From Gemmatimonadota bacterium (lineage in GTDB: Bacteria > Gemmatimonadota > Gemmatimonadetes > Gemmatimonadales > GWC2-71-9), in the NCBI GenBank assembly GCA_022566515.1, contig JADFIT010000021.1:1-33028 (forward strand): a stretch of DNA of 33,028 nt, read 5' to 3'. Below the pieces are notes generated by a model. It ran no database searches and was not told where the DNA came from. It worked only from the letters and a program-made list of their open reading frames with translations. Position 1 is the stretch's first letter; every line of letters starts with the position of its first letter. Of the stretch, positions 1 to 8,088 are shown one piece after another. The translations under genes were made by a program, and so were the position numbers.

Positions 1-1281
1 GAGATCCTCAGCGCCGCCCGTCTCAACGTGTTCGGCGTCCGCGCCAGGGATGTGTTGATCGACCTGCTGACCGACAGCGGCACCGGGGCAATGAGCAGCC
101 TTCAGTGGGCCGGCATCATGCGGGGCGATGAATCGTATGCCGGCGCGGAGAGCTTTTACCGCTTCAGAGACCGGATGCGGGAGCTGACGGGTTTCGAGTA
201 CATCCTACCCACCCATCAGGGCCGGGCGAGCGAGCGCATCCTGTTCGAACTGGTGGGTGGTGAGGGCAAGGTGGTCCCCAACAACACGCACTTCGACACG
301 ACGCGCGCCAACATCGAGCACTCCCGAGCAGAAGCCGTCGATCTCGTTATCGAAGAGGGCAAGCACGCCACCGGCCGTCACCCGTTCAAGGGGAACATGG
401 ACGTGGAAAAGCTCGTCGAGCTCATCGAACGCGTCGGCCGGGACCGGATACCGCTGTGCATGGTCACAGTGACGAACAATTCCGGAGGCGGACAACCGGT
501 CAGCATGGAAAACCTTCGAGCGGTACGAGCCGTATGTGACAAATACGACATTCCCATGTTTCTGGATGCCTGTCGCTTCGCCGAAAATGCGTACTTCATA
601 AAACTGCGCGAGCCCGGTCAGCAAGGCCGAACCGTGCGGGAGATCGTTCGCGACATGTTCGATCTCGCCGACGGTGCCACGATCAGCGCCAAGAAGGACG
701 GCCTCGTCAATATCGGGGGCGTGTTACTGTTGCGTGACAAAGAACTGGTCGAGCGAGCCGACGCGCTGCTCATCCTTACCGAAGGATTCATTACATATGG
801 AGGACTCGCGGGCCGCGATCTCGAGGCGATGGCGCAAGGATTCGAAGAGGTGGTGCACGAGGACTATCTCGCCTACCGCATCCGCTCGATCGAATACCTC
901 GGCGAGAGGCTGTTGGAGATCGGGTACCAGATCGTCGAGCCACCCGGTGGCCACGCGATCTTTATCGATGCAGCTAGACTCTGTCCGCACATCCCGCCGT
1001 CACAATTTCCCGGGCAATCCGTCGTGTGTGGTATGTATCGTCAAGCGGGAATCCGGGCCGTAGAGATCGGCAGCGTAATGTTCGGCGGCGGCGGAACGCC
1101 GCCTGACATGGAGTTAGTGCGGATGGCCCTGCCGCGACGGGTGTACACGCAAAGCCACGTAGATTATGTGGTGGAAGCGTGCGCCGAGTTGTACGAGCGT
1201 CGCGGCGAACTCCTCGGCCTTCGCATGACGAACAATCCTCCCTATCTCCGGCACTTCACGGCGGAGTTCGAGGAGATATAG
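1..1281 (+). CDS. tnaA: Tryptophanase (5' end outside window)
   Basis: PLP-dependent beta-eliminating lyase that splits L-tryptophan to indole, pyruvate and ammonia in the cytoplasm. The reading frame is open from base 1 (E-I-L-S-A-A-R before the first possible GTG at 28), so the N-terminus is cut by the window edge. The PLP lysine lies in SAKKDG near base 694. The family splits into tryptophanase and tyrosine phenol-lyase. Three known discriminating positions favour tryptophanase: Asp in FDTTR (Thr in TPL), AVEIGS where TPL has an Arg, and His in LRHFTA (Phe in TPL). The C-terminus at the LRHFTAEF block is complete. It converges on the next gene with 22 nt between. The TnaC leader, if any, would lie outside the window. 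Confidence 0.9.
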   Translation, partial: EILSAARLNVFGVRARDVLIDLLTDSGTGAMSSLQWAGIMRGDESYAGAESFYRFRDRMRELTGFEYILPTHQGRASERILFELVGGEGKVVPNNTHFDTTRANIEHSRAEAVDLVIEEGKHATGRHPFKGNMDVEKLVELIERVGRDRIPLCMVTVTNNSGGGQPVSMENLRAVRAVCDKYDIPMFLDACRFAENAYFIKLREPGQQGRTVREIVRDMFDLADGATISAKKDGLVNIGGVLLLRDKELVERADALLILTEGFITYGGLAGRDLEAMAQGFEEVVHEDYLAYRIRSIEYLGERLLEIGYQIVEPPGGHAIFIDAARLCPHIPPSQFPGQSVVCGMYRQAGIRAVEIGSVMFGGGGTPPDMELVRMALPRRVYTQSHVDYVVEACAELYERRGELLGLRMTNNPPYLRHFTAEFEEI

Positions 1282-1303
1282 TTCGCCGAGTGAATCTGCG
1301 GCT

Positions 1304-2389
1304 TCAGTTGTGTGAGTGGTCCATCCCTTTCTTCATGTTCATCATGTCGCCGATTTTCCCGCCACCGTCTTTGATGAGGTCGTACTTGCCGCGCACCACC
1401 TGCATGTAATGGTCGCGGTCTAGGGCGTACAGCGGATCGTTAGGTTCGGCTGCCGGCCACTCTTCGCCTCTGGCGGGCATGAACAAACCGGCAACCACAC
1501 CCATGCCGCCTTCAGCGATCGCTTCGCCGGTCGGATTGGTGTAGTGTACGGTGACCCGATAGCGGTGGTCGGGGAATATCTTCACGCCGAACCTCTTGTA
1601 GAGGCGCCCTATGGTTACCCCGGAAAGTTGGCCTTCCTCTTCGACGGGAAATCCTTCCCAGATGATCTCGTTTTCGGTGATGTCTTCAAAAACGATCTTC
1701 GTGGCATATTCGTGCATGTGGGATGCCATGACCATCAAACGGCCGGCGACGGCCGGGCTCGCTTCGTAGGAGCGTGATGATTCGCCTACTGGGAGATCGA
1801 ACGACTTGTCTCCAGCCGGGAAAGCCACGTCGAGTTGGTAGGGATAGACCTTGAAGAATGGCCACGGCCGACCCGTCTTCACGTACTTGAGCCGAATCCG
1901 AAGGGCGACATCGTCGTGCTCGACCCCGGTGGGGTTGTGCAGCATGACCGACACCACCAACCGCTGGCCCGCCGACACCGGGTAGCCGAAGAGCATCCAG
2001 GGCATCGATTGACCGCCGGTCTCGCTGCCCGCTGCCATCACCCTCCGCGAAATGGGCAGAAACAATTCCCGGTTGTCGGGATCGATGACATTGAAGTGGT
2101 GGACTATGCTCGTGGGCAGTTGGTTACCCTCACCATCGACCACCTCGTAGTCGAACCCGTAAAGGTATCCGTCTGTCGGTATCGTGACGGTCCCTATGGG
2201 CGGAAAGATCCCCACGTGCTCGTGGTCTTGCCTCGTCGAGTCTCCTTGGACCGGCAGATGGATCGGTCCCACCTCGATGATCAGCTCTTTTCCCGTGTCT
2301 TCCAATCGTGTCGTGGGTTCTTGACCCTGAGTGTCTTGGGTCATGCCCGCCAGGGCGCCGAGAGTCGCAAGGGGTAGAATCCATCTCAT
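1304..2389 (-). CDS. Secreted PHM/DBH-like copper protein (putative type II copper monooxygenase)
   Basis: 361 aa with an N-terminal hydrophobic signal (residues 1-23). I see no close family name by sequence, but the metal ligand pattern of peptidylglycine/dopamine hydroxylases is present in order: an adjacent His pair (H97-H98 in VHHFNVI), a lone His (H151 in MLHNPTG), an HxH pair (H224, H226 in SHMHEY) and a Met exactly 72 residues after the first His of that pair (M296 in GGMG). In PHM these are H107/H108/H172 for CuH and H242/H244/M314 for CuM, with the same 72-residue spacing. The C-terminus is Met/His-rich (MMNMKKGMDHSHN) and may hold metal. Monooxygenase activity is inferred; a copper-binding protein with the same fold but no such activity is the main alternative. 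The start is the first ATG of the frame; no strong RBS is seen. Confidence 0.6.
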   Translation of the reverse strand: MRWILPLATLGALAGMTQDTQGQEPTTRLEDTGKELIIEVGPIHLPVQGDSTRQDHEHVGIFPPIGTVTIPTDGYLYGFDYEVVDGEGNQLPTSIVHHFNVIDPDNRELFLPISRRVMAAGSETGGQSMPWMLFGYPVSAGQRLVVSVMLHNPTGVEHDDVALRIRLKYVKTGRPWPFFKVYPYQLDVAFPAGDKSFDLPVGESSRSYEASPAVAGRLMVMASHMHEYATKIVFEDITENEIIWEGFPVEEEGQLSGVTIGRLYKRFGVKIFPDHRYRVTVHYTNPTGEAIAEGGMGVVAGLFMPARGEEWPAAEPNDPLYALDRDHYMQVVRGKYDLIKDGGGKIGDMMNMKKGMDHSHN

Positions 2390-2791
2390 AAGACTTGTCC
2401 AGAAGCGGGTGGTGAAAACGTCTTCCAGGATAGCCGTCGACAGACGGCACGGTTCACACGTAGGGGGGTGGGCGTCTTGCGCTGCACGGGACGGAATATA
2501 CCCGGTCTTTGCCGGGGTGAGAAGAAGTTTGGTTCATCCGGCATTTCCGGGGGAAAGACGTTCCCGTCAGGAAGAAGGCCCCACCATCGCGATACATGCG
2601 GCGTCCGGAGTGAATGGCCACGGAAACCACGGACTCCAACCCAACCCGCCAAAACTTTGTTCCCTTCACCGCTACACCTTTTCGGGGAGGGGGGGAACAC
2701 AACTTCCGGGGTGGGGCGGAAGGGTCGAGAATCGTCACAAGGAACCCAGGTGGGGAGTCACTCACGGCTACACCTCTCGCTACTCACTCGA
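2390..2791. other. 402-nt intergenic region, no gene seen
   Basis: Lies between two leftward genes. No frame here reads like a protein. It holds a small hairpin at 2501-2516 (CCCGG, loop TCTTTG, CCGGG) and G-rich stretches near 2683-2720. GCCACGGAAACCAC at 2617-2630 also occurs inside the palindrome at 13605-13637. I find no convincing promoter or terminator. Confidence 0.5.
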
Positions 2792-3745
2792 TCACAGCCC
2801 AAATCGCATCCCGGCCTGCGCCACCTCAAACCCCCGTTGCGCGACGCGCGTTGCCGCGGCGCTGCCTTTGTCCAGTGCGGCGTTGGTGTTGTTGAGGTGC
2901 GTGAATACAACTCGATTCCCATCCCTCACCGCTTGCTGGAGAAGGTCCATGGTGTGGGGTATCAGGGGATGGGGAATGTCTTCGATGTCGCGCCCCGGAA
3001 TCTCGCTGGGTGAATAGAACGATCCGTCCAGCAAGGCCACGTCCACCTCCCTCACCAAGTCCTCAACACGAACCTGCCAATCCTCCCACTTGTCGATGTC
3101 CGGGACATATAACAAGGATCGGCTGGGACCCCGAAACACGAAAGCAACTGTATCAGAGAACTCGTGCCGATGGGGTACCGGGATGAGCTTTACCGAAAGG
3201 GCATCGTCCACTCTGTGCCACTCGTTCATCCCTACGGCCGGGAAATAGAGCCGTCCCTCGCTGACCATCAGGCTCCACGGACCGTTGCTCGAGAGGTATT
3301 GCGCCATCGCCGGCGAGCAGTAACATGGTGTCCGCGAGATACCGAGGCCCTCTCGACCCAGGAGCGCCAGGCCGAGGTAGTGACCGATGTGGGCGTGGGT
3401 GAGAAATATGCCGTCGAACGGTCGCCGGGCTTGCGCACGCCGCCGAAACGCTTCGCCGGGAATGAGGTCGAGCTGCCGCGTGAGGTCCGGTGTGGCGTCG
3501 ACGAGATAATACCGCTCCGCATTGGGGTCGATCAGTGCCAGCGAGGCTACGTAGTAGGGATCGCGTCGGGCGGCCTCACAGCGAGGTGTGTAGCATCCGG
3601 CCTGTGGCAGGCCGCCGTCCTGCACCGTTCCCAGCACCAGCGCGAACATCTCCGACTGCGGGGCGGGGGCGGGGGCGGGGGCGAGCCGGTACCAGCCGGC
3701 AGCGGCCATTGTGGAGGCCACGAAGTGTCTGCGCGATGTCATCAC
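2792..3745 (-). CDS. PqqB-like metallo-beta-lactamase-fold hydrolase with Tat-like signal
   Basis: 317 aa. The N-terminus TSRRHF followed by a short hydrophobic stretch resembles a twin-arginine signal, so export is likely. Then comes an Ala-Pro repeat (residues 22-29) and a PqqB-like N-terminal block (LGTVQDGGLPQAGC, Cys51 and Cys56). The metal motif is THAHIGHYLGL (H117, H119, H122). The usual HxHxDH aspartate is Gly here, a variant I associate with PqqB-like proteins of unknown role. Later conserved parts are VPHRHEFSDTVAF and the C-terminal FTHLNNTN. No other pqq gene is nearby, so a role in PQQ synthesis is not supported. The substrate is unknown. Confidence 0.75.
   Translation of the reverse strand: MMTSRRHFVASTMAAAGWYRLAPAPAPAPQSEMFALVLGTVQDGGLPQAGCYTPRCEAARRDPYYVASLALIDPNAERYYLVDATPDLTRQLDLIPGEAFRRRAQARRPFDGIFLTHAHIGHYLGLALLGREGLGISRTPCYCSPAMAQYLSSNGPWSLMVSEGRLYFPAVGMNEWHRVDDALSVKLIPVPHRHEFSDTVAFVFRGPSRSLLYVPDIDKWEDWQVRVEDLVREVDVALLDGSFYSPSEIPGRDIEDIPHPLIPHTMDLLQQAVRDGNRVVFTHLNNTNAALDKGSAAATRVAQRGFEVAQAGMRFGL
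3660..3682. repeat. GGGGGC hexamer repeat inside the MBL-fold gene
   Basis: About four consecutive GGGGGC units (the first lacks one G) on the plus strand. On the coding (minus) strand they encode the Ala-Pro run just after the Tat-like signal. Four G-runs of 4-5 could form a G-quadruplex. The same hexamer occurs in the acyltransferase gene at 15662. Confidence 0.85.
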
Positions 3746-3807
3746 TGGGTGTTCAGGGTCACGGTCAGCTTTCAGGTGTCGGGTTTTAAACTTAAGCCCT
3801 CCACCTA

Positions 3808-3824
3808 AATTACGACCCAGAGTA
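3808..3824 (-). repeat. Copy 1 of a 17-nt upstream element
   Basis: Plus-strand AATTACGACCCAGAGTA, identical to 18339-18355. Read leftward (TACTCTGGGTCGTAATT) it lies about 63 nt upstream of the MBL-fold gene start. The other copy sits in the same orientation upstream of ytxJ. It may be a promoter or operator element. No good -35 box lies at the right distance from its CGTAAT. Confidence 0.6.
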
Positions 3825-3910
3825 GTAGCCGCGCCAGCGATCCGGCACGATCAATGTTTGTAGGTCCTTGATAATTCGGGTCTTAGAGTATTTTCCACGT
3901 CTGTCGCCTG

Positions 3911-3958
3911 CTTCTCACCTTCTTCACGATTTCTTCACTGGATAGCCAGGAATATACG
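3911..3958 (+). promoter_or_regulatory. Direct repeats and possible -10 upstream of the outer-membrane gene
   Basis: Three near-copies of TTCTTCAC occur at 3911-3918 (CTTCTCAC), 3920-3927 and 3931-3938, at about helical period (9 and 11 nt). They are followed 14 nt later by a possible -10 box TATACG at 3953-3958. There is no good -35 box, and the last repeat sits where one would be, as in promoters that depend on an activator. The regulator is unknown. Confidence 0.35.
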
Positions 3959-4003
3959 TCGGGTGAACTGGAACTTACTTTCCTCGAATTGCTGGATTGG
4001 GGC

Positions 4004-5203
4004 ATGAGATACATAAGTTTTTTGAGCGCATTACTCATCGCTGGAGCATCGCTCCCGCTGCATGCTCAGGACATAACGTTGGGGGGCCAAGTCAGGCCGC
4101 GCTTCGAATACCGCGAGCCGGCGGGTAATGGTGACGATGGTGCCACGTCGATGCGAGTCCGGGTCCACCTATCTGCGCTGCTGGAGCGCAACGTCCGGGT
4201 TTTCATTCAACTTCAGGATGTACGTTTCTTCGGCGAGGAGACCAACACGCTCGGTGATTTTTCGGCCGACAACCTCGACTTGCACCAGGGGTATCTGGAG
4301 TTGAACCACAGCGGCGACGCGGGCTTTGCCCTTCGTGTCGGCCGGCAGGAAGTGAATTTCGGCGGCCAGCGATTGGTAGGCGCGGTGGAGTGGACCCAGC
4401 AGGCCCGGTCCTTCGATGGGGCGCTCGGGCGGTACGACTGGGCCGAGGGCTCCGTGAATTTCTTCGGGTTCAAGACAGGCGAAGCGACGTCAGCCGCAGT
4501 CTCTGAGGACTCGGAGTTTTCCGGTGCGTACGCGCAGTTCCGTGAAGTGGGAGGCGGGAATCTCGAACTCTACGGATTCTTCCGTCGTGATTTGGCGCCA
4601 ACTACCGATCCCACGGCCGACACGAAAGAGGGGACCGCTGGTGTGCGCATAGACGGGCAAGGCGGTAAGGTGAAATACCGCTTCGAGGGGACTTATCAGT
4701 TCGGCGATCGCGACGGAGTTGACGTCGAAGCATTCATGTTCGGCGGGCGCCTGGGATTTGTCTTGTCGCCCAAGGTTACGGTCACGGCGTGGTACGATTT
4801 CCTCTCAGGTGATGATGATCCCACGGACGGCACCGTCAAAGTGTTCGATACCCTGTTTCCCACGAACCACAAGTTCTACGGCTTGGCGGACCTATTCTTG
4901 AACATCCCCGTTCACACCGGCGGCTTGGGATTGCAGGACATCGCCTTGAAGGGAGCCTTCAAGCTGCGCGATGACCTGAACCTCGGAATCGACCTGCATC
5001 AGTTCCTGTTTGCAAAAGAGGCGGCGGGGAATATCCGCAGGATCGGCGAGGAGATAGATGTCACATTGTCGCACCGCTACGCACCCAATCTGTTGATTCA
5101 GGCCGGGTATTCTTATGTGGTCCAGGGAACCGGCTTCCGGGACCTGGGTAGCCTGAGTGAAGACATGCAGTGGGCGTACCTGATGCTGAATGCGACCTTC
5201 TAG
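4004..5203 (+). CDS. Outer-membrane beta-barrel protein, alginate-export family
   Basis: 399 aa from the ATG at 4004, which follows GGATTGGGG and gives a clean signal peptide ending near LHAQ. A TTG 15 nt earlier is less likely. The mature part is rich in alternating beta strands with aromatic girdles and ends in Phe (MLNATF), as outer-membrane barrels do. Blocks such as GGQVRPRFEYRE and LRVGRQEVNFGGQRLVG, followed by ARSFDGA, match the AlgE-like alginate-export domain. In most carriers of this domain the real solute is unknown, and no alginate genes are nearby. It is probably a passive channel for a small anionic or sugar solute. Direct repeats upstream suggest activator control. Confidence 0.8.
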   Translation: MRYISFLSALLIAGASLPLHAQDITLGGQVRPRFEYREPAGNGDDGATSMRVRVHLSALLERNVRVFIQLQDVRFFGEETNTLGDFSADNLDLHQGYLELNHSGDAGFALRVGRQEVNFGGQRLVGAVEWTQQARSFDGALGRYDWAEGSVNFFGFKTGEATSAAVSEDSEFSGAYAQFREVGGGNLELYGFFRRDLAPTTDPTADTKEGTAGVRIDGQGGKVKYRFEGTYQFGDRDGVDVEAFMFGGRLGFVLSPKVTVTAWYDFLSGDDDPTDGTVKVFDTLFPTNHKFYGLADLFLNIPVHTGGLGLQDIALKGAFKLRDDLNLGIDLHQFLFAKEAAGNIRRIGEEIDVTLSHRYAPNLLIQAGYSYVVQGTGFRDLGSLSEDMQWAYLMLNATF

Positions 5204-5236
5204 ACTAGACCGGCACCAGATCCTGTTGAAGAATTC

Positions 5237-6109
5237 CTAGGCACTTTTTCCCGCAGGCTGAGTGACGTGGACCTCACTCATGAAGTCGACCGCCTGCTTG
5301 ACGACGGCCGGATCCCTAACGATGCGCCGGTGGCCCAGGCCGGAGGTCGTCACGAGGTTGGCTTCCTTGGCCGCTCGCACGATGGCCGCACCGTCCTCCC
5401 ACGGGACATCGGGGTCCCCATCGTCGTGGAACACGAGGAGCGGAACATCGACGCCGGCCAAGACCCGATCGGTCTCCAGTTCCTCCAGCGAGATGCCCAG
5501 TCGTGACTCGATCAGCCGTTGCGTCATGCGCGAAACCTGGAGGGGCAAGCCGATGATGCGGGCAATCCGGTCGGTCAGCTTGGCGATGCTGACCGGGGCC
5601 CCAATGAGCACCATCTTGTTCACATGGAGTCCGTGCTGCACCGCCATGGCGGCCGTGGGTGAGCCAAAGGAATGGGCGATGATTCCATGAACGGGTCCGA
5701 TGAATCCGGCGATCTGCAGCACCGCTTGGGTGCATTCCACCAGATTGGTTCGGACGCCGTCGGAGCGCCCATGCGCAGGGGCGTCGAAGGCCACTACCCG
5801 GAAACCCGCCGCCAGAAGCGGCTCCACGAACTCCCGCAGGTGGACCGCGCGGCCGCCCCAGCCGTGCAGGAGCAAGACAGTCGGTCCCTCGCCCCATGAC
5901 CAGAGCGAAAGCCATCCATTCTCGTAGGGTACCCTGGTGTGGTCGCCGTCCTGAAACGAGCCCGTTGCACCGGGCGATTGGGGATAGAGGGACGGAGTGA
6001 GGATCAGTCGCTCGAACCATGAGGCGGCCGCCCGGGGCGCAAGGGTCCCGAATGCGCGCATTGCCGCTCTGCGCAGATCAGTGGCCACCGGAGTCCTGTT
6101 TTGACGCAT
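5237..6109 (-). CDS. Alpha/beta-hydrolase
   Basis: 290 aa, no clear signal peptide. The oxyanion block is LLLHGWGG (residues 79-86), then FDAPAHGRSDG, and the nucleophile elbow is AHSFGS with Ser147. The acid is likely in the DDGDPDVPW block and the catalytic His in GLGHRRIV near the C-terminus. This places it with small esterases/lipases of the alpha/beta-hydrolase fold; the substrate cannot be told. An AGGAG lies about 11 nt before the ATG. It converges on the barrel gene with 33 nt between and is divergent from the M14 peptidase. Confidence 0.8.
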   Translation of the reverse strand: MRQNRTPVATDLRRAAMRAFGTLAPRAAASWFERLILTPSLYPQSPGATGSFQDGDHTRVPYENGWLSLWSWGEGPTVLLLHGWGGRAVHLREFVEPLLAAGFRVVAFDAPAHGRSDGVRTNLVECTQAVLQIAGFIGPVHGIIAHSFGSPTAAMAVQHGLHVNKMVLIGAPVSIAKLTDRIARIIGLPLQVSRMTQRLIESRLGISLEELETDRVLAGVDVPLLVFHDDGDPDVPWEDGAAIVRAAKEANLVTTSGLGHRRIVRDPAVVKQAVDFMSEVHVTQPAGKSA

Positions 6110-6337
6110 CGTAGGGCTGCTCCTACTGTACCTTGGGAATCCTTCCCCTCCCTCCCACCCGTGGCCTACCGTTCCTGGCCCCGGTCATCGAACAGCGCCA
6201 CCACCCCCCGAGTTCCAGGCAGCCGTTTCGGGGCGGGCGGCACCACATAAGGTAACGCAGCGCCCGGCGCTGTCGATCGCTCGCCATCGAGCGCCCGGCC
6301 GGTATCTTTCCGCTGAATCCTCGCCCCTCGGTGACCC

Positions 6338-8050
6338 ATGATCCGAAAAACATCCCTCGTCTGCTCAGTCATTCTCACCGCGATCCTCCCTATTAGTGGT
6401 GTCGCTCAGGCTGAGGACCCCGCCGACCCCAATTGGGCAAGCTTCCACAGCACCGCCGACGCGTACGCCCTGTTGCGAGGATGGGCCCAGATGTATCCCG
6501 GGCTCACGAACCTTTACTCGATTGGCGAGACGCTCCAGGGTACGCCGCTCATGGTCTTGGAGATCACCAATGAGGCAACCGGACCTGCGGCCGAAAAGCC
6601 GGCATACTACTACGACGGCAACATTCACGCAGCGGAACTGACCGGCGCCGAGGTGGCGCTGCACTTTGCGTGGTACGTGTTGAGTCGTTACGGAAACGAT
6701 CCCCGTGTGACGCGCTTGTTGGATACGAGAACGCTGTACGTGCGTCCCAAATTCAATCCTGACGGAGCCGACATCGCACTCACCACACCCAACAGTCTGC
6801 GGAGCACACCGCGACCGTACGACGAAGACCGCGACGGTCTGCTGGACGAGGATCCCGGCAACGATCTCGACGGGGACGGCTCGATGACCCAGATGCGGGT
6901 CCCGAATCCCAACGGCCTTTGGAGGATCAGCCCCGCTGACGACCGGGTGATGGTGCGTCGCGCCGCCGGCGAATTCGGCAACCGTTTCTACGATCTCTAC
7001 TCCGAAGGCATCGACGACGACGGGGACGGCTACTTCAACGAGGACGGCATCGGAGGGATCGACATGAACCGCAACTTCCCGCGCAACTGGGGCTTGGAGT
7101 TCGAGCAGCGCGGGGCGGGACCGTATCCGCTGTCCGAGCCGGAGACGCGCGCGACAATCGACTTCATCAGTGGCCATCGCAACATCACCGGCGTGTTTCA
7201 CGGCCACACGTCGGGCGGGTTCGTGTATCGCCTACCGTCAACCACATCGTGGGACGAGTTCAGTTCACCGGATCAGAGCCTGATTCTCGAGTTGTCGGGA
7301 AAGTACGAACAGACTACGGCTCAGCCGGCACGGGCGAGCTACACGAATCCGCGAGCACATCGACACGGCACGTTGATCAGTTGGTCGTATTGGGACTTCG
7401 GCGTCGTGGGGTTCGTGCCGGAGTTCTGGGGCGGTTTCGGGCGAGACTATGATGGCGATGGGCGTGTCACGGAAGCGGAGCGCTTCCGCTGGAATGACGA
7501 GGAACTGGGCGGTGCAGGCTTCGCCGACTGGACGGTATACGATCACCCCCAGCTCGGTCGAGTGGAGATCGGCGGGTGGCGCTCCAAGTTCACCAGGAGC
7601 AATCCGCCGCCGCATCTCCTGAAGGGAGAGGTGGAACTCTACGTGCCGTGGATGTTGTGGCTCGCCGAGATCAGCCCGCGCATCGTCATCAGCGATTTCA
7701 GCACCAACTGGATTGGTGACGACCTGTTCAAGGTTACGGTCGTGGTGGAAAACGAGGGCTACCTTCCGACCAACATTACCCAACGGGCGTTGGACATGGA
7801 GATCGCCGTTCCGGTGCGGGCAGTGGTTGATCTGACCGGGGCGGAGTTGGTGTCTGGGACTGCACGCACCACGCTCGGCCACCTGAAAGGCGCGCGCGAT
7901 ACCCAGGGCAGGAGTGGAGGGTCCGAGTCGCTTCGTACGCTGGAATACGTGGTGCGGGTGACGGATTCCCAAGCCGTTTTTGGAATTACCGTTCTTTCCG
8001 AGAAGGGTGGGAGAGTGCGCAGGGATATACTATTGGGGAACAGGGAGTAG
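6338..8050 (+). CDS. Secreted M14-family zinc carboxypeptidase with calcium-loop insertions
   Basis: 570 aa with a signal peptide (residues 1-25). Zinc ligands are H97 and E100 in NIHAAELTG and a His in FHGHTSGG (probably H290). The substrate-site motifs NPDG (140-143) and DMNRNFPRNW (N244, R245) match carboxypeptidase A N144/R145. Between these motifs are Asp-rich loops resembling EF-hand/dockerin calcium sites: DEDRDGLLDED (162-172), NDLDGDGS (175-182) and DDDGDGYFNEDG (226-237). A fourth, RDYDGDGRVTEAE, lies at 369-381. A Ser/Thr-poor beta domain follows to the C-terminus. It likely trims peptides outside the cytoplasm, with the M20 peptidase 38 nt downstream as its partner in the same transcript. 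Confidence 0.88.
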   Translation: MIRKTSLVCSVILTAILPISGVAQAEDPADPNWASFHSTADAYALLRGWAQMYPGLTNLYSIGETLQGTPLMVLEITNEATGPAAEKPAYYYDGNIHAAELTGAEVALHFAWYVLSRYGNDPRVTRLLDTRTLYVRPKFNPDGADIALTTPNSLRSTPRPYDEDRDGLLDEDPGNDLDGDGSMTQMRVPNPNGLWRISPADDRVMVRRAAGEFGNRFYDLYSEGIDDDGDGYFNEDGIGGIDMNRNFPRNWGLEFEQRGAGPYPLSEPETRATIDFISGHRNITGVFHGHTSGGFVYRLPSTTSWDEFSSPDQSLILELSGKYEQTTAQPARASYTNPRAHRHGTLISWSYWDFGVVGFVPEFWGGFGRDYDGDGRVTEAERFRWNDEELGGAGFADWTVYDHPQLGRVEIGGWRSKFTRSNPPPHLLKGEVELYVPWMLWLAEISPRIVISDFSTNWIGDDLFKVTVVVENEGYLPTNITQRALDMEIAVPVRAVVDLTGAELVSGTARTTLGHLKGARDTQGRSGGSESLRTLEYVVRVTDSQAVFGITVLSEKGGRVRRDILLGNRE

Positions 8051-8088
8051 GGAGCAGGAAGCAGAAAGACCCCGATGAGGTGAGCGAG

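Noticed and set aside
2617-2630. 14-nt match to the 13605 palindrome as a second operator
   Set aside because: A single 14-mer match is expected a few times by chance in 33 kb and it lacks the second arm.
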